This document shows, one piece after another, positions 11,052-20,404 of a stretch of DNA of 64,000 nt (position 1 is its first letter; each line of letters starts with the position of its first letter). The DNA is from Heterodera schachtii (Eukaryota; Nematoda; Chromadorea; Rhabditida; Heteroderidae): the NCBI GenBank assembly GCA_023374025.1, contig SIJG01000079.1, positions 186,001 through 250,000 on the forward strand, in the 5' to 3' direction. The notes beneath the pieces are model-generated. The model searched no databases and was not told the origin of the DNA. It saw only the letters and a program-made list of their open reading frames with translations. The position numbers were made by a program, and so were the translations under genes.

Positions 11052-12445
11052 ATGAACCGACGGTAGGGAAATTTTTCAAAACTTACAAATTTTTCGTTTA
11101 CCCAAATTTTTTTCCATGTTCAGATGGATTTGCAGCGACGTTTGGATGGACATTCTCCCATCTTTTGAACGTGTTGAACTTGGTCTCAAAATGGCATTGC
11201 TTTCCGACCGTTTCGATGTTTTGGTGGACGCGCATTTTGATGGAAGAAGCGAATTGACAATTTGGAGACGTATCAGAATTGACAAGAACGAAGGACCAAA
11301 ACCGAAACTGTCTGTACAGATCGATGACAAATGGGTGGATTGTCCGTTGCCGGACCGTCCGCTGCCCAACAAAATCCGCTTTAAGGACCTTCGGATTGAG
11401 TAAATTTTAAACTTTTGTGTTTATTAAAGCATTTAGGTATATTTCTTCAGGTACATTGACCGTTCCGTCATTGAATTTCTGCGTTCCAACAAGCACATTT
11501 GGGACAGAATGGGCACCAAATTGACTTTGGAAGTTTGGTCATATGAAAATGAAGGTGTCCAACCAATTTGGGATGTTTTGGCCAGTGAAATTTGGCCCAT
11601 TTTTGCGCCAAACATTCATCATTTGCGCATTTTATATGTCGATGATTTGGACAATTTGCGTCGTTGCATTTCACCAACAATTCTCACTGATCTTGATCAA
11701 CTGAATTCAATCGATACTGGTCTTCTGTTCCCCGCTGCGATTGGTGATGATTTTGATGGACCAAATGCTTCTGCCGGCCAAGCGTTGTCCAAATGGTTGC
11801 ACACGCCGAGCAAAAATGGCCAACCAAAGCGATTGTTTTGTGCGTATTATGACGAAGAAGTGAACTTAGATTGGGTCAACAGTTTCAAGGAGGTGCGATT
11901 GGTCATATTCTCAAAAAATTTGGGTATAATACCACTTGTACCCCACTCAATTTTTTTAAAAATTTTTCAAATTAACAATCGAAAGAGGTGGCCTGCTGGT
12001 TGCTGCCATATTTTGTAAATCGACCGACCAACTGATTGATTGCCTTTTAATTTCGATACCTTTTTATTTAGGCATTTGCCAATGCCACCGCCTCTGTCAA
12101 TTACAAAATTCGTTTTGGAATTTTAATGCCAACTGGGCCATTTGCATTGGTGAACGAACGAACCAAGGAAAAGCTGACATTGGAGAAAGTGCCACGTTAT
12201 GCTGCTTATTGGCTGTTGAAGCGATGCCCAATTAGTGAAAAGGCGGCGACGGATCAATGGGAAAACGACATACATTGGGACGCCAATTTGAACAAAGTCA
12301 CATTTGATTTCTGCTGGGTTGACATCAGCAATTGCATTGGGTGAGCACAGCAACAGCAATTTTTGATTTTGTCGAAAAAAAACTATCTACCTAATTTAAT
12401 TTTAGGCCATTGTCGCCACCAGCGGAGGAAAAAACGGATGAATGA
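11052..12445 (+). CDS. F-box-like family protein, subfamily 1, intact (gene B)
   Basis: Five coding exons: 11052-11062, 11124-11399, 11451-11892, 12072-12340 and 12406-12445, with all phases matching, giving 345 residues. The start is an 11-nt exon (MNRR) that the subfamily shares. Residues 5-45 look like an F-box: WICSDVWMDILPSFERVEL, then LGLKMALLSDRFDVLVDAHF. Next comes a beta-rich segment ending PLPDRPLPNKIRFKDLRIE. The middle exon carries YIDRSVIEFLRSNKHIWDR and leucine-rich motifs (IHHLRILYVDDLDNL, SPTILTDLDQLNSI). The C-terminal part has FALVNERTKEKLTLEK and LLKRCPISEKA, ending PLSPPAEEKTDE. F-box proteins are known as substrate adaptors of SCF ubiquitin ligases; whether this divergent family does that is inference. 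No membrane segment or signal peptide. It is the only undamaged subfamily 1 copy here. Confidence 0.85.
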
Positions 12446-13462
12446 AAGCGATGAAAATTATTTATATTTGAGAAATGGTCGACCCTCATCAATTGGATTC
12501 GGATTTGATGCATTCATTTCCTTTTTGATTTGCAAATGTCACTTATTTTGAATACAACAATTTTCTGAAAAATTTAGTTAATTCTTTAACAAAATTACAA
12601 CCCCAAAAATATTTCCCCCGTGGCGCTTAACGGCGGCGCACTATCGACCCTCCTAAATAAATATAAATTATATCAATTTTTTCTTCAAAAAAGCATCTTT
12701 GCGATAACATATTTCAATCTAATAATTTCAAAATAAAGAATGGTCTAAATCCTTTTTTTTTCATTAGGCGCTTTGAGCAACCAAATTTTTGGGTGTAATA
12801 ATATGATGATTAGGGCTGGTAATTATATGCACATAAAATCTTAAAATATGCACCAAAAATGGCAAAATATGCACATAAATCGCGAAATATGCATATGGAA
12901 ATACGGCCTAGAAGCTTCAAACCAAGCTAAAAACATGTTTTTCGTGCGTTTCAGGCCTCCCACAGCCCAGGAAAAAAATATGCATGTGCATATAATTACC
13001 AGCCCTAATGATGATAAAATTCGATAGAAAAGAGAATAAAATTTCCATTTACACATATTTCTTCAATTTGATTTTATTTATTTGTGTCACTTATAAATCA
13101 AAGCTGGTGGATGGGATGAAGAAAGAATGCATGAATGGATGGGATGACAGATCTAAATTTTTCCAAGATTTGTCTTTTTTTGGAGGGGCCGGGTCTTAGA
13201 AAGCTAAAATGTCATTTTTGTTAAGATTGTCCTTTATTTTCAGGCTTCCCCACCGACATTTGTTCACTTTTTTGAATTTTGAACCGGTTCAAAAACCGGT
13301 TTAAAGTTGAAGCGCGCCAAAATTTTTGGTTGCTTAATCGTTTTCAGTGCATAAGAAACCCTATAAAAGTGATTTTGAGCAATTTTGAGTTTGGGAGCTA
13401 TGATTAATATTTTCCAAATTTGAAAATTCATAAAAAATTCAAAAAATTCTTCAATTTTTCAG
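12446..13462. other. intergenic with one MITE, no gene
   Basis: Contains the MITE at 12811-13007, a GGCGCTTAACGGCGGCGC patch at about 12623, and an inverted pair GAACCGGTTCAAAAACCGGT at about 13279. Short ORFs (12363-12551, 12841-13056, 13008-13199) cross the element boundary or the 3' UTR of gene B. The first two exons expected for copy C are not found upstream of 13463. Confidence 0.5.
12811..13007. mobile_element. 197-bp hAT-like MITE
   Basis: Terminal inverted repeats of at least 20 bp, beginning TAGGGCTGGTAATTATATGC at the left and mirrored at the right, flanked by a perfect 8-bp duplication ATGATGAT (12803-12810 and 13008-13015). TAGGG ends plus 8-bp duplications are typical of hAT-superfamily MITEs. 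The interior repeats ATATGCACATAAA-type words in tandem. No coding capacity. Confidence 0.9.
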
Positions 13463-14446
13463 CTTTATCTGTGGCGACTGTTGGCTCGAAGTGTTCCATT
13501 TTCTTGCGCCTTTTAAGCTGGGCCTCGAAATTGCATTGATCAGCCGTCGCTTTGACCTCGGAGTGGATGAACACTTCAAGACACGCAAATGGAAATTGAA
13601 CAAACAATTGCTTATTCAATGGGACATCGAAGAAAATGGGACGAAGAAAATGCAAATTGTCAAATCCGATGGAAATCCAATGCCAATCCCTCGAAATCCG
13701 TTGCCAAACAAAGTCATCGGATTCAAACGCATTCAGATCACGTAAAAATTTGATTAATTGGAATTGATTTATGGCCATCATATTCTCTGCTTTTCAGCTA
13801 CATCGATCAAAATGTCATCGCATTTCTCCGCCGTTTTCGCCGTATTTTCGCCATTTTGCCATCGATTTGTTCATTATCGCTGAATGTTCGCATTTCGGAA
13901 TTCGTTTTGCTCAACATTTGGCCAATACTCCACGATTCTATTCATGTTCTGGGTTTGAACACCATCGCTTTTCGTCGTTTGCGTCAATTGGCCCCGTCAC
14001 TGCTCAGCAATTGTCCATCACTTCGCTATGTCTCTTGCGATAATGCCATTTTTCCCGAATTTCCGCCTGATGAAAGTGCAAACGCGTCAGATGGCCAGTG
14101 GCAAAATGGCTGTTGACGCCCCGTCCGGATGGTCTGCCAAAGTGGTTCCGATGCTCTGTTAATTCACCGGATCAATGGTCTTCAACCATTGAACAGCTGA
14201 AAACGGTGATTATCCCTATTTAATTGGTTTTTCGGTGATTTTTTGTCTCATTTTTAGGCATTTTCCAATGCTTCTTCGCCAGTGACTTTCCGCATTACCT
14301 TGACGCTTTCGTCCACTTTAATTGGCCCCGTTTTGCTATTTGATCGGATCAACGAAGTGACTGGTGAAAAATTGACTCTTCTACACTATGGCACAGATGA
14401 ATTTGGGCTCATCCGTTGTCCATCAAAATTTCCAACTGATTCATGA
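13463..14446 (+). pseudogene. F-box-like family, subfamily 2, copy C, broken
   Basis: Exon 3 (13463-13741) gives FICGDCWLEVFHFLAPFKLG, LEIALISRRFDLGVDEHF and PLPNKVIGFKRIQI. Exon 4 (13798-14205) gives YIDQNVIAFLRRFRR and LRQLAPSLLSNCPSLRYV. Exon 5 (14258-14446) gives AFSNASSPVTFRITL and DRINEVTGEKLTL. Lesions against the intact gene at 24424: exons 1-2 missing; a 4-nt deletion in exon 4 at about 14097 (in the SDGQ..KW motif) that shifts the frame into an early stop at 14116; and loss of the last third of exon 5 and of exon 6, replaced at about 14447 by GGCGCCGAAACG repeat sequence. Confidence 0.85.
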
Positions 14447-14585
14447 TTTTTTTATTTTGGCTTGGCGCCGAAACGACCCTGGCGCCGAAACGATACAGAC
14501 TTAAAAATACAACCTAAAAAGTGAATTTAGGGCTTTCTGTAGAGATGCTCACCATCTAAAGTATTCCCACAATGTTTGAAATTAC

Positions 14586-14738
14586 AAAATCTGGAGGTCC
14601 TTAAAGTGGATTTTGTTCGGCAACGGACGGTCAGGAAATGGAAATCGCACAAATTGGTCATCGATCCGTACAAATAATTTCGATTTTGGTCCTTTGCCCC
14701 GTTGAATTCTCATTTCTCTCCAAATTGTCAATTTCGTA
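14586..14738 (-). pseudogene. subfamily 1 exon 2 fragment
   Basis: Minus-strand translation gives LTIWREMRIQRGKGPKSKL, then RFPFPDRPLPNKIHFKDLQI before a TTGTAAT donor, the second half of exon 2 of subfamily 1. Nothing of the F-box-like half or the downstream exons is present. It points away from copy D, the same head-to-head arrangement as the copy F/gene G pair at 23.5-26.2 kb. Confidence 0.8.
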
Positions 14739-14954
14739 GTAAAAACTCGAATTTTTTACGATTTTGAATTGCATTTCGTTAAAATTTCCCCGAAATTGAA
14801 TTTCGTTTTGCTATTTCATTAATTTTTTTACGAAATTTTACACTTTTTAGTGAAAATTTGTTAATAAAATTTTTTGAAGATTATATAAAATCGCAAAAAA
14901 TGGTCGGTTTTGCAGAAAAATTGTTAACAAATTGCACTAAAATTAAAAAATTTT

Positions 14955-14980
14955 CCGACGGCGCCTATCGGCACCGTCGG
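14955..14980. repeat. GC-rich hairpin repeat, copy 2
   Basis: Arm CCGACGGCGCC, loop TATC, arm GGCACCGTCGG. The third stem position is A-T here and G-C in most other copies, a paired change. Reverse orientation; a C-rich tract follows on the right and the GTTAACAAATTGCA tail precedes it. Confidence 0.8.
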
Positions 14981-15136
14981 ACTCCCCCCCCCCCTCCGTT
15001 AACTAAAAGTTTTTTTGAAAAAACGCCGCAATAATGTTATTTAAAAATGGAAAAAAATTGGAAGAAAAAAAAGGTCGTCAGAAAAATTTTTTGACGTTTT
15101 TTTCAATTTCGTAAAAATTTCGGCCAAAATCGAAAG

Positions 15137-15229
15137 TATAAAATGCCCTTGTTTCTTCACTTCCTCCTCATTCCATTCATTCATTATTCATTCTCCCTAA
15201 TATTTTCCCAAATCATTTTGTTGCTGCAA
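15137..15229 (+). promoter_or_regulatory. subfamily 2 core promoter, copy D
   Basis: TATAAAA at 15137-15143 followed by TGCCC, a pyrimidine-rich leader and CCTCATTCCATTCATTC, ending GCTGCAA before ATG at 15230. The TATA to ATG distance (93 nt) equals that of the intact gene at 24424 (92 nt). Confidence 0.65.
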
Positions 15230-15578
15230 ATGTCTTCCGAAATTCCGTACGTTTATTATTTTTTCTTCCTTTTTTCTGACTTTTCACATTTCTTTTGCTA
15301 AACTTTTCAAAATTCACTAATTTTGAGGCTTATTGTTAACTTCATTGGATTTAAAATAAAATTACACTTTTGGCGGTAATACTCTAGTTTGTCCCCGCCC
15401 CCTTTTTTCGAAAATGTTTTTATGTTTTCAAAAGTCATAATAACACTTTTTATGGGGTTTTCGAGGTCGCTGATCACGAATCCGGCGCTCATTTAGACCA
15501 ATTCCTAATCCCGGACCCGATTTCGAACAAAAAGTCGAAAACTCAAATTTTCGATTTTCCGTTTTTAGTCTAAAAATG

Positions 15579-16183
15579 CGTGGTGAGACGAACCGAAAAT
15601 AGTCTCAGTGTGGGCGAACCGAAAATGGTCTCAGTGTGGGCGAACCGAAAAACTGTCTCAGTGTGGGCGAACCGCAAATAGTCTCAGTGTGAATAAAAAT
15701 ATTTAAATTTAATTATACGATTCACTAAATCATATAATTATATAAACGTTTTTTTTAATTTTCCACCGTGGTGAGTCGTTCCACATTTCTCAGAAAAAAA
15801 CATCTCTTAATTGTAATTTAAATAATTTGACAAATTATCATGTGCCTAAATATGATATTGCTATTCTCTTACCCCACCAATCATTTCCTTCCGAATCGAT
15901 GTCGTACTGATTTAATTTATCTTCTACAAAATTCATTATATGCATATTAATTTTTTTATTTACGTAGCTCGTAAAATTATACGTGTTGGGAATTATTGAT
16001 TTACACACTATTATTTTTTTATATAATTATATGATTTAGTGAATCGTATAATTAAATTTAAATATTATTATTCACACTGAGACTATTTTCGGTTCGCCCA
16101 CACTGAGACTATTTTCGGTTCGCCCACACTGAGACCATTTTCGGTTCGCCCACACTGAGACTATTTTCGGTTCGACCTAGCAC
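15579..16183. mobile_element. nested element with inverted 26-bp tandem arrays
   Basis: Each end is an array of four 26-bp units containing GCGAACCGAAAATAGTCTCA, inverted at the other end (left about 15587-15692, right about 16075-16172). The next inner arm also mirrors (TAATTATACGATTCACTAAA). Flanked by CTAAAAATG on both sides (15570-15578 and 16184-16192), an 8- or 9-bp target duplication. It lies between the arms of the outer element, so it inserted later. About 605 bp, non-coding. Confidence 0.9.
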
Positions 16184-16449
16184 CTAAAAATGATTTAAAT
16201 TATCTTTTATTGAAGCACTAATGACTTTAACTTCATTCTCATGTATTTAAACAAAGTTATGAACGAAGAATTTGTAACTCGAAAAATTTAATTTTTCGAC
16301 TTTTTGTTCGAATTTGGGTCCGGGATTTGAAATTAGTCGAAATGGATGCCGGATTCGTGGTCAGCGACCCCAAAAATCCATGGTAACATGTTTTCATGAC
16401 TTTTAAAACTAAAAAAAAATTTTCGAAAAAGGGGGGGGGGGGTAAACTA

Positions 16450-16691
16450 GGGGTGCACTACGTTTCCCCCCCGCCGTTTCCCCCCCGCCGGTTCCCCCCC
16501 CCCCCCGCCGTTTCCCCCCCCCCCCCCCCCGTATCAGTTCCCCCCAGCTCGGTTCCCCCCCGCATCGTTTCCCCCCCGAGAAATTTTTTTTAAAAAAATT
16601 TGCTAACTTAGAAATTTTTCAAGAAAAAAAAAATTTCTCGGGGGGGAAACGATGCGGGGGGGAAACGGCGGGGGGGAAACGAGCTGCTCCC
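16450..16691. mobile_element. nested element with inverted GTTTCCCCCCC arrays
   Basis: Ends GGGGTGCACTACGTTTCC and, inverted, GGAAACGAGCTGCTCCC, followed inward by repeats of GTTTCCCCCCCGCCG (left 16460-16580, longer) and the inverse (right 16637-16680). Flanked by a perfect 8-bp duplication GTAAACTA (16442-16449 and 16692-16699). The empty site is visible in the other arm of the outer element, where GACAAACTAGAGTATTACC reads on uninterrupted. About 242 bp. The arrays are G/C homopolymer-rich. Confidence 0.9.
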
Positions 16692-18179
16692 GTAAACTAG
16701 AGTATTACCCTTTTGGCTTCCCTCGCTTTGATGCTTTTCCATTCTCTTCCTTTCCATTCATTCATTCAATGCAAATTCATTTCCCCAATTCTTTTTTCAG
16801 TCGGTATGCCGTGGTTTTTCAGCTGTTGTTCAACTGTGGCCTCATTTTGTGGATCCTTTCTGACGAAGTCTAGTCCCTTTTTGACCGTGTCAAAAAAAGA
16901 CTAAGCCCTCCCAAAAAAATGTAAAACAAACACAAATTTCATAAAAATTCTTCAATTTTTCAGCTTTATCTGCGCCGATTGCTGGCTTTTGGTGTTCGAT
17001 TTCCTTGCGCCTTCCCAACTTGGCCTCGAAATTGCACTGATCAGCCGTCGATTTGACCTCCGAGTGGACGAACATTTCAAAACGCGCAAATGGATGTTGA
17101 CCAAAGAATTACTAATTAAATGGAAAATTGGAGAAAATGGCACCAAGAAAATGCAAATTATCGATTCCGATGGAAATCCATTGCCAATCCCGCAAGAACC
17201 GTTGCCGAACAAAGTGATCGGATTTAGCAAATGCATTCAGATCATGTAAAAACTGATTAGTTTGACTCTATTATTGCAGTTCAGACGACCATAAAATTAT
17301 TTGACGAATTTAATGCAATTCTGCGCTTTTCAGTTACATCAATCAAAATGTCATCGAATTTCTCCGCCATTTTCACCGTTTTTTTCGCCACTTCTGCAAT
17401 GTTTTTGGACATTGTCACTGAAAATGTGCGCATTTTGGAATTTGTTTTGCACAACATTTGGCCAATGTTCCGCGATTCAATGCGTCGCTTGTTTTTGAAC
17501 GCCACCACTTTCCACCGTCTGTGTCAATTGGTCCCGTCAATGCTCACTGATTGTCCAGTACTTTACTATGTGTCTTTCAATGACGACATTGTGCCCGCTT
17601 TTCCACCGGATGACAGTGCCATGGCATCGGATGGCCAAGTGTTGGCCAAATGGCTGCTCACGCCCCATCCGAACGGTGTGCCGAAGTGGCTCACTTGCTC
17701 TGTTAAATCACCGGTGGATGAATGGTCGTCAACGATTGAACAATTCAAAACGGTGGATTATTCACCACTTTTTATGAGTTTTTCTGATTTTTTGTACTAT
17801 TTTTAGGCATTTTCCAATGCTTCGTCACCAGTGACTTTCCGCATTTACTTGAAATCTTCGTTCACTTTAATTGGCTCCGTTTTGCCATTTGATCGGATCA
17901 ACGAAGTGACTGGGGAGCAATTGACACTGCAACATCATGGCACAAACAATTTTTGGCTCAGCCGTTGTCCAATTGGATGGGATCAGATGAAATGGCACAA
18001 TGTGTGGAACAAATTGAGTGCTGCTCGACCGAAACGGATTAGCATTTTGATCAGAGACGGCGGGATCGACGACGGGTGAACGATTTAAATAAAATGATCA
18101 ATGCCTCTCTTTTTTTGTTATTGTGTTTGTTTATGAGTCCAATTATCAACTACATATACATAATTAATACAGGGCGAAA

Positions 18180-18480
18180 AAAATGTTCAAGACCAAAAAT
18201 GCTCGAAGAATCTTTTCTTTCATTTTTTTAGTTTCTCAGGTTGCCATAATTTTTTTGAAAGTTAACGAAACTTTTTGAAATTTTGCAGTCTAATAGAGAA
18301 AACACAGAGCTCTCGAATTATATCAAGAATTTAAAATTTAGTTGATTTTGAGCGAATAATTTGTCAAAAATTTTCCATTTGATCGTTTTTTTTTTGACTA
18401 ACGTCCCAGAACTTTTGAAATGGACAAACTTATTACAAAAAGATAATGGTGTTTAGTTGATAGAAATCGTAAAATTGAAT
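18180..18480. repeat. copy of the TTTTGCAGNCTAATAGAGAA repeat in intron 5 of copy D
   Basis: AAGTTAACGAAAC, then TTTTGCAGTCTAATAGAGAA and TCTCGAATTATATCAAGAA are diverged versions of words in the palindromic repeats at 7550-7860, 22050-22390 and 41630-42130. No paired arm is clear here. Confidence 0.4.
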
Positions 18481-18553
18481 GTGAGTAAGTGTAATAAAAT
18501 CATCTTTTTTCAGTCTTCTCGACGCCGCTTCGCCCGGGCCAAGTGATCACTGA

Positions 18554-19431
18554 TCAGCAACAGAAGCAGAAATGAATGAATTAATATTAATGGATGCGAT
18601 ATGTTATGACCCGAAATGATGTTGGCACTATGCCATTTCAATATTGTGTTATGTAATTGACATTTGCTTGCTCGCAAAAGTGTCCATTTCCATTGCTGTA
18701 TTGTAATAATTCATTGGAAGTAATCATTGATAAAATGGCTTCTGATAAAACGGATTTGATTTCTGAGTTTTGGTTTTTGAACAGGTTTTTTAAACCACGA
18801 AAAATTTCCGTGAAAATCGGCCAAAGACCAATTTCACCGAGTTGAGCACCACGATCCGCTTCCTTGAACATTCTTCAAGGCATTTGTAGCACATATAAAT
18901 TAAAATTAATAGTGTAACTGGCCGAAGTGGTGGCACGAGGAAATGCCTAAAACATGTACTAATTGGCGGTAATACTGCCGCCCCCCCATGAAAAAATAGA
19001 AATTTTTTCGCCATAAAAACAACTATTCTTGTCAGAATGACTAGAAATTTTGCAGGAAAACACTTTAGCATTAGAGGAGGGAGGCCTATCTGCCAATCAT
19101 TAAGCAAAATATCGGTTCAAGCCCGAATTACAGTTGACTTTGTGTACCACACCCCATTTTCAGTGGTGCATATGTTTAGGACCACTTTTTGAATCTCAAA
19201 TTTGGGAGCACAGAAAAATCTGAAATAATTCATGCTAAATAAATTTTAATGCTTATGTATCAAAAAACTCCTTTACACCAACTTGATCAGATTCATACAA
19301 AAAAAGGGGGGTGGGTCGGCCAAAATTTTTGCGAAGGGGGGTCGGCCGCCGAAGACCTTTTTTTTTTTTGCTTTTCAAAAAGCAGTTTTTTTCGGTGCAG
19401 TTTTTCCAAAAAAATTTCGGGAACAGGGGGG
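18554..19431. other. 3' flank and intergenic sequence, no gene
   Basis: 18590-18730 is the shared 3' flank of subfamily 2 (TTTGCTTGCTCGCAAA). A GGCGGTAATACTGCCGCCCC patch at about 18965 resembles the outer element end. TCTGAAATAATTCATGCTAA at about 19218 recurs at 51009. ORFs on both strands here overlap each other and are not supported. Confidence 0.5.
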
Positions 19432-19457
19432 CCGGCGGTGCCGATAGGCGCCGCCGG
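19432..19457. repeat. GC-rich hairpin repeat, copy 3 (reference form)
   Basis: Arm CCGGCGGTGCC, loop GATA, arm GGCGCCGCCGG: 11 pairs with one G-T. Left flank TTTTTCCAAAAAAATTTCGG and right tail AATTTTTAATGCGATTTGTT, AACAGATTTTCACC are shared with other copies. Confidence 0.85.
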
Positions 19458-19506
19458 GAAGATTTTTGTAATTTTTAATGCGATTTGTTAACAGATTTTC
19501 ACCAGT

Positions 19507-19822
19507 ATGATCAGATTACTCCTTCATGGTGATCGGGACACCCCAAAATACACTGAAAATCAGGGAAATTTTCAACAAAAAAATCCTAGGCTCGTAAGTG
19601 ATCAGAATGACTAGAGGGGTTCAAAATTGGTCGGAATGAAAATTTTAATTATTTTTTGGCTGTCAGGATTCGGCACAACATTTTGCCGATGAAAATTCGT
19701 TGCCCAAAGGCCTGAAGCATTGTGTGGGCATTTTGAAGAACAAAGGCTTTTCACACAAAGCGGCCGTTGAGGGTGCCAAGGCATTTGGCGTTATTTCCGA
19801 CCACAAAATTTTGGTCAATTGA
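19507..19822 (+). CDS. small hypothetical two-exon gene
   Basis: Exon 1 19507-19593 starts with ATG (MIRLLLHGDRDTPKYTENQG) and ends at a good GTAAGT donor; exon 2 19667-19822 follows TGTCAG and ends in TGA. Both join in phase 0, giving 80 residues; the second exon reads DSAQHFADENSLPKGLKHCV and later AAVEGAKAFGVISDHKILVN. The exon 2 composition is clearly protein-like; I recognise no family. The start exon overlaps the AT-rich tail of a hairpin repeat, so it may be an exonised repeat replacing an original 5' end, or exon 2 alone may be a relic. The 73-nt intron suits this genome. Confidence 0.5.
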
Positions 19823-20404
19823 TACAATTTTTTTTGCATTAAAATTTGAACGACTGAATTTAGCCTCTTGGAAAGGCCAAAGGACTTTGGAAAGAAGGGA
19901 CCAAAAGCGGGGCGAAAGAATGATGGATGAATAAATGATTTTTTGTTGATTTTAATTTTTCTTTGAAATGCTCCTCATTCATTTTGTTGATTTTTTTTTG
20001 TTTGGATACATTTTTTTTGATTTTTTATGATGTGATGGATGGGGCGCAGATCCTCGGTAGCACGTAAATTGCCCTTGGAATGGGCAAAATGCTGGGTTCG
20101 ACTCTCGCCCAAAGCCTGTCCATTATTCTCCGATTTTTTTTTGTGGTCTTTTAGGCCCTATAAATCCAAACCCGAGATTAATTACCGTTTTGAATCCATC
20201 CATTTTTATCTTTTAACAAAAATGCAAAAAAACGATAAATACACCCATAAGAATCGAATCCAAAAATTTTAAAAATACAGCCCTAAGAAATGAAAGTTTT
20301 CTCATATTTAGATTTTTTCATTTTAAATTATGTATCTCAATAGTGGTTTGGCTTAGAAAAGAGTCAACAAATGAAATGAGCATTTTGGAAAAAATAAATT
20401 AGCA
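19823..20404. other. intergenic with a tRNA-like patch
   Basis: AT-rich apart from the tRNA-like sequence at 20040-20114. The 77-codon ORF at 20039-20272 runs through that patch and is not supported. Confidence 0.45.
20040..20114 (+). other. tRNA-like sequence (SINE head or tRNA pseudogene)
   Basis: GGGGCGCAGATCCTCGGTAG resembles a Pol III A box region, TTGCCC-TTGGAAT-GGGCAA forms a perfect anticodon-type stem and loop (GGA would be the anticodon), and GCTGGGTTCGACTC contains a B box. The D and T stems pair poorly and the acceptor pairs only over GGGCG/CGCCC, so it is unlikely to be a working tRNA. Confidence 0.45.

Larger units (their letters stand above)
14447..15229. other. intergenic between copies C and D
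   Basis: Begins with a doubled GGCGCCGAAACG word (14462-14495), then the minus-strand exon fragment (14586-14738), a hairpin repeat (14955-14980) with its C-rich flank, and the promoter of copy D from about 15130. AT-rich filler (14745-14950) contains TTTCGT-rich words. Confidence 0.6.
15375..16709. mobile_element. outer inverted-repeat element in copy D intron 1
   Basis: Ends GGTAATACTCTAG and, inverted, CTAGAGTATTACC, flanked by a perfect 8-bp duplication CTTTTGGC (15367-15374 and 16710-16717). Long inner arms match in inverse: GGTCGCTGATCACGAATCCG at about 15465 against CGGATTCGTGGTCAGCGACC at about 16350, and CGAACAAAAAGTCGAAAA against TTTTTCGACTTTTTGTTCG. Subtracting two later insertions leaves an element of about 470 bp. 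No coding capacity. A possible fragment of the same end (GGCGGTAATACTGCC) is at about 18965, and related arm sequence is at 21740-21890. Confidence 0.9.
15230..18553 (+). pseudogene. F-box-like family, subfamily 2, copy D, two lesions
   Basis: All six exons are present: 15230-15246 (MSSEI), about 16801-16914, 16964-17245, 17334-17752, 17807-18075 and 18514-18553. Exon 3 gives FICADCWLLVFDFLAPSQLG and LEIALISRRFDLRVDEHF; exon 4 LRILEF-type leucine-rich sequence and SDGQVLAKWLLTPHPNGVPK; exon 5 AFSNASSPVTFRIYL and DRINEVTGEQLTL; exon 6 LLDAASPGPSDH. Two lesions: a 15-nt insertion in exon 2 places an in-frame TAG at 16871-16873, and one extra T in a T7 run of exon 4 (about 17385) shifts the frame. 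Exon 2 has matching phases at both ends, so skipping it would bypass the stop but not the frameshift. Intron 1 is 1.55 kb because three nested mobile elements sit in it. A homopolymer sequencing error could explain the extra T. Confidence 0.8.

Noticed and set aside
15597..16172. CRISPR-like array (26-bp direct repeats)
   Set aside because: Units are contiguous without spacers, inverted at the other end, in a eukaryotic intron, and bounded by a target duplication; it is a mobile element.
16652..16873. 73-codon ORF as a separate gene
   Set aside because: Its first part is mobile element sequence and its end is exon 2 of copy D read to the lesion stop.
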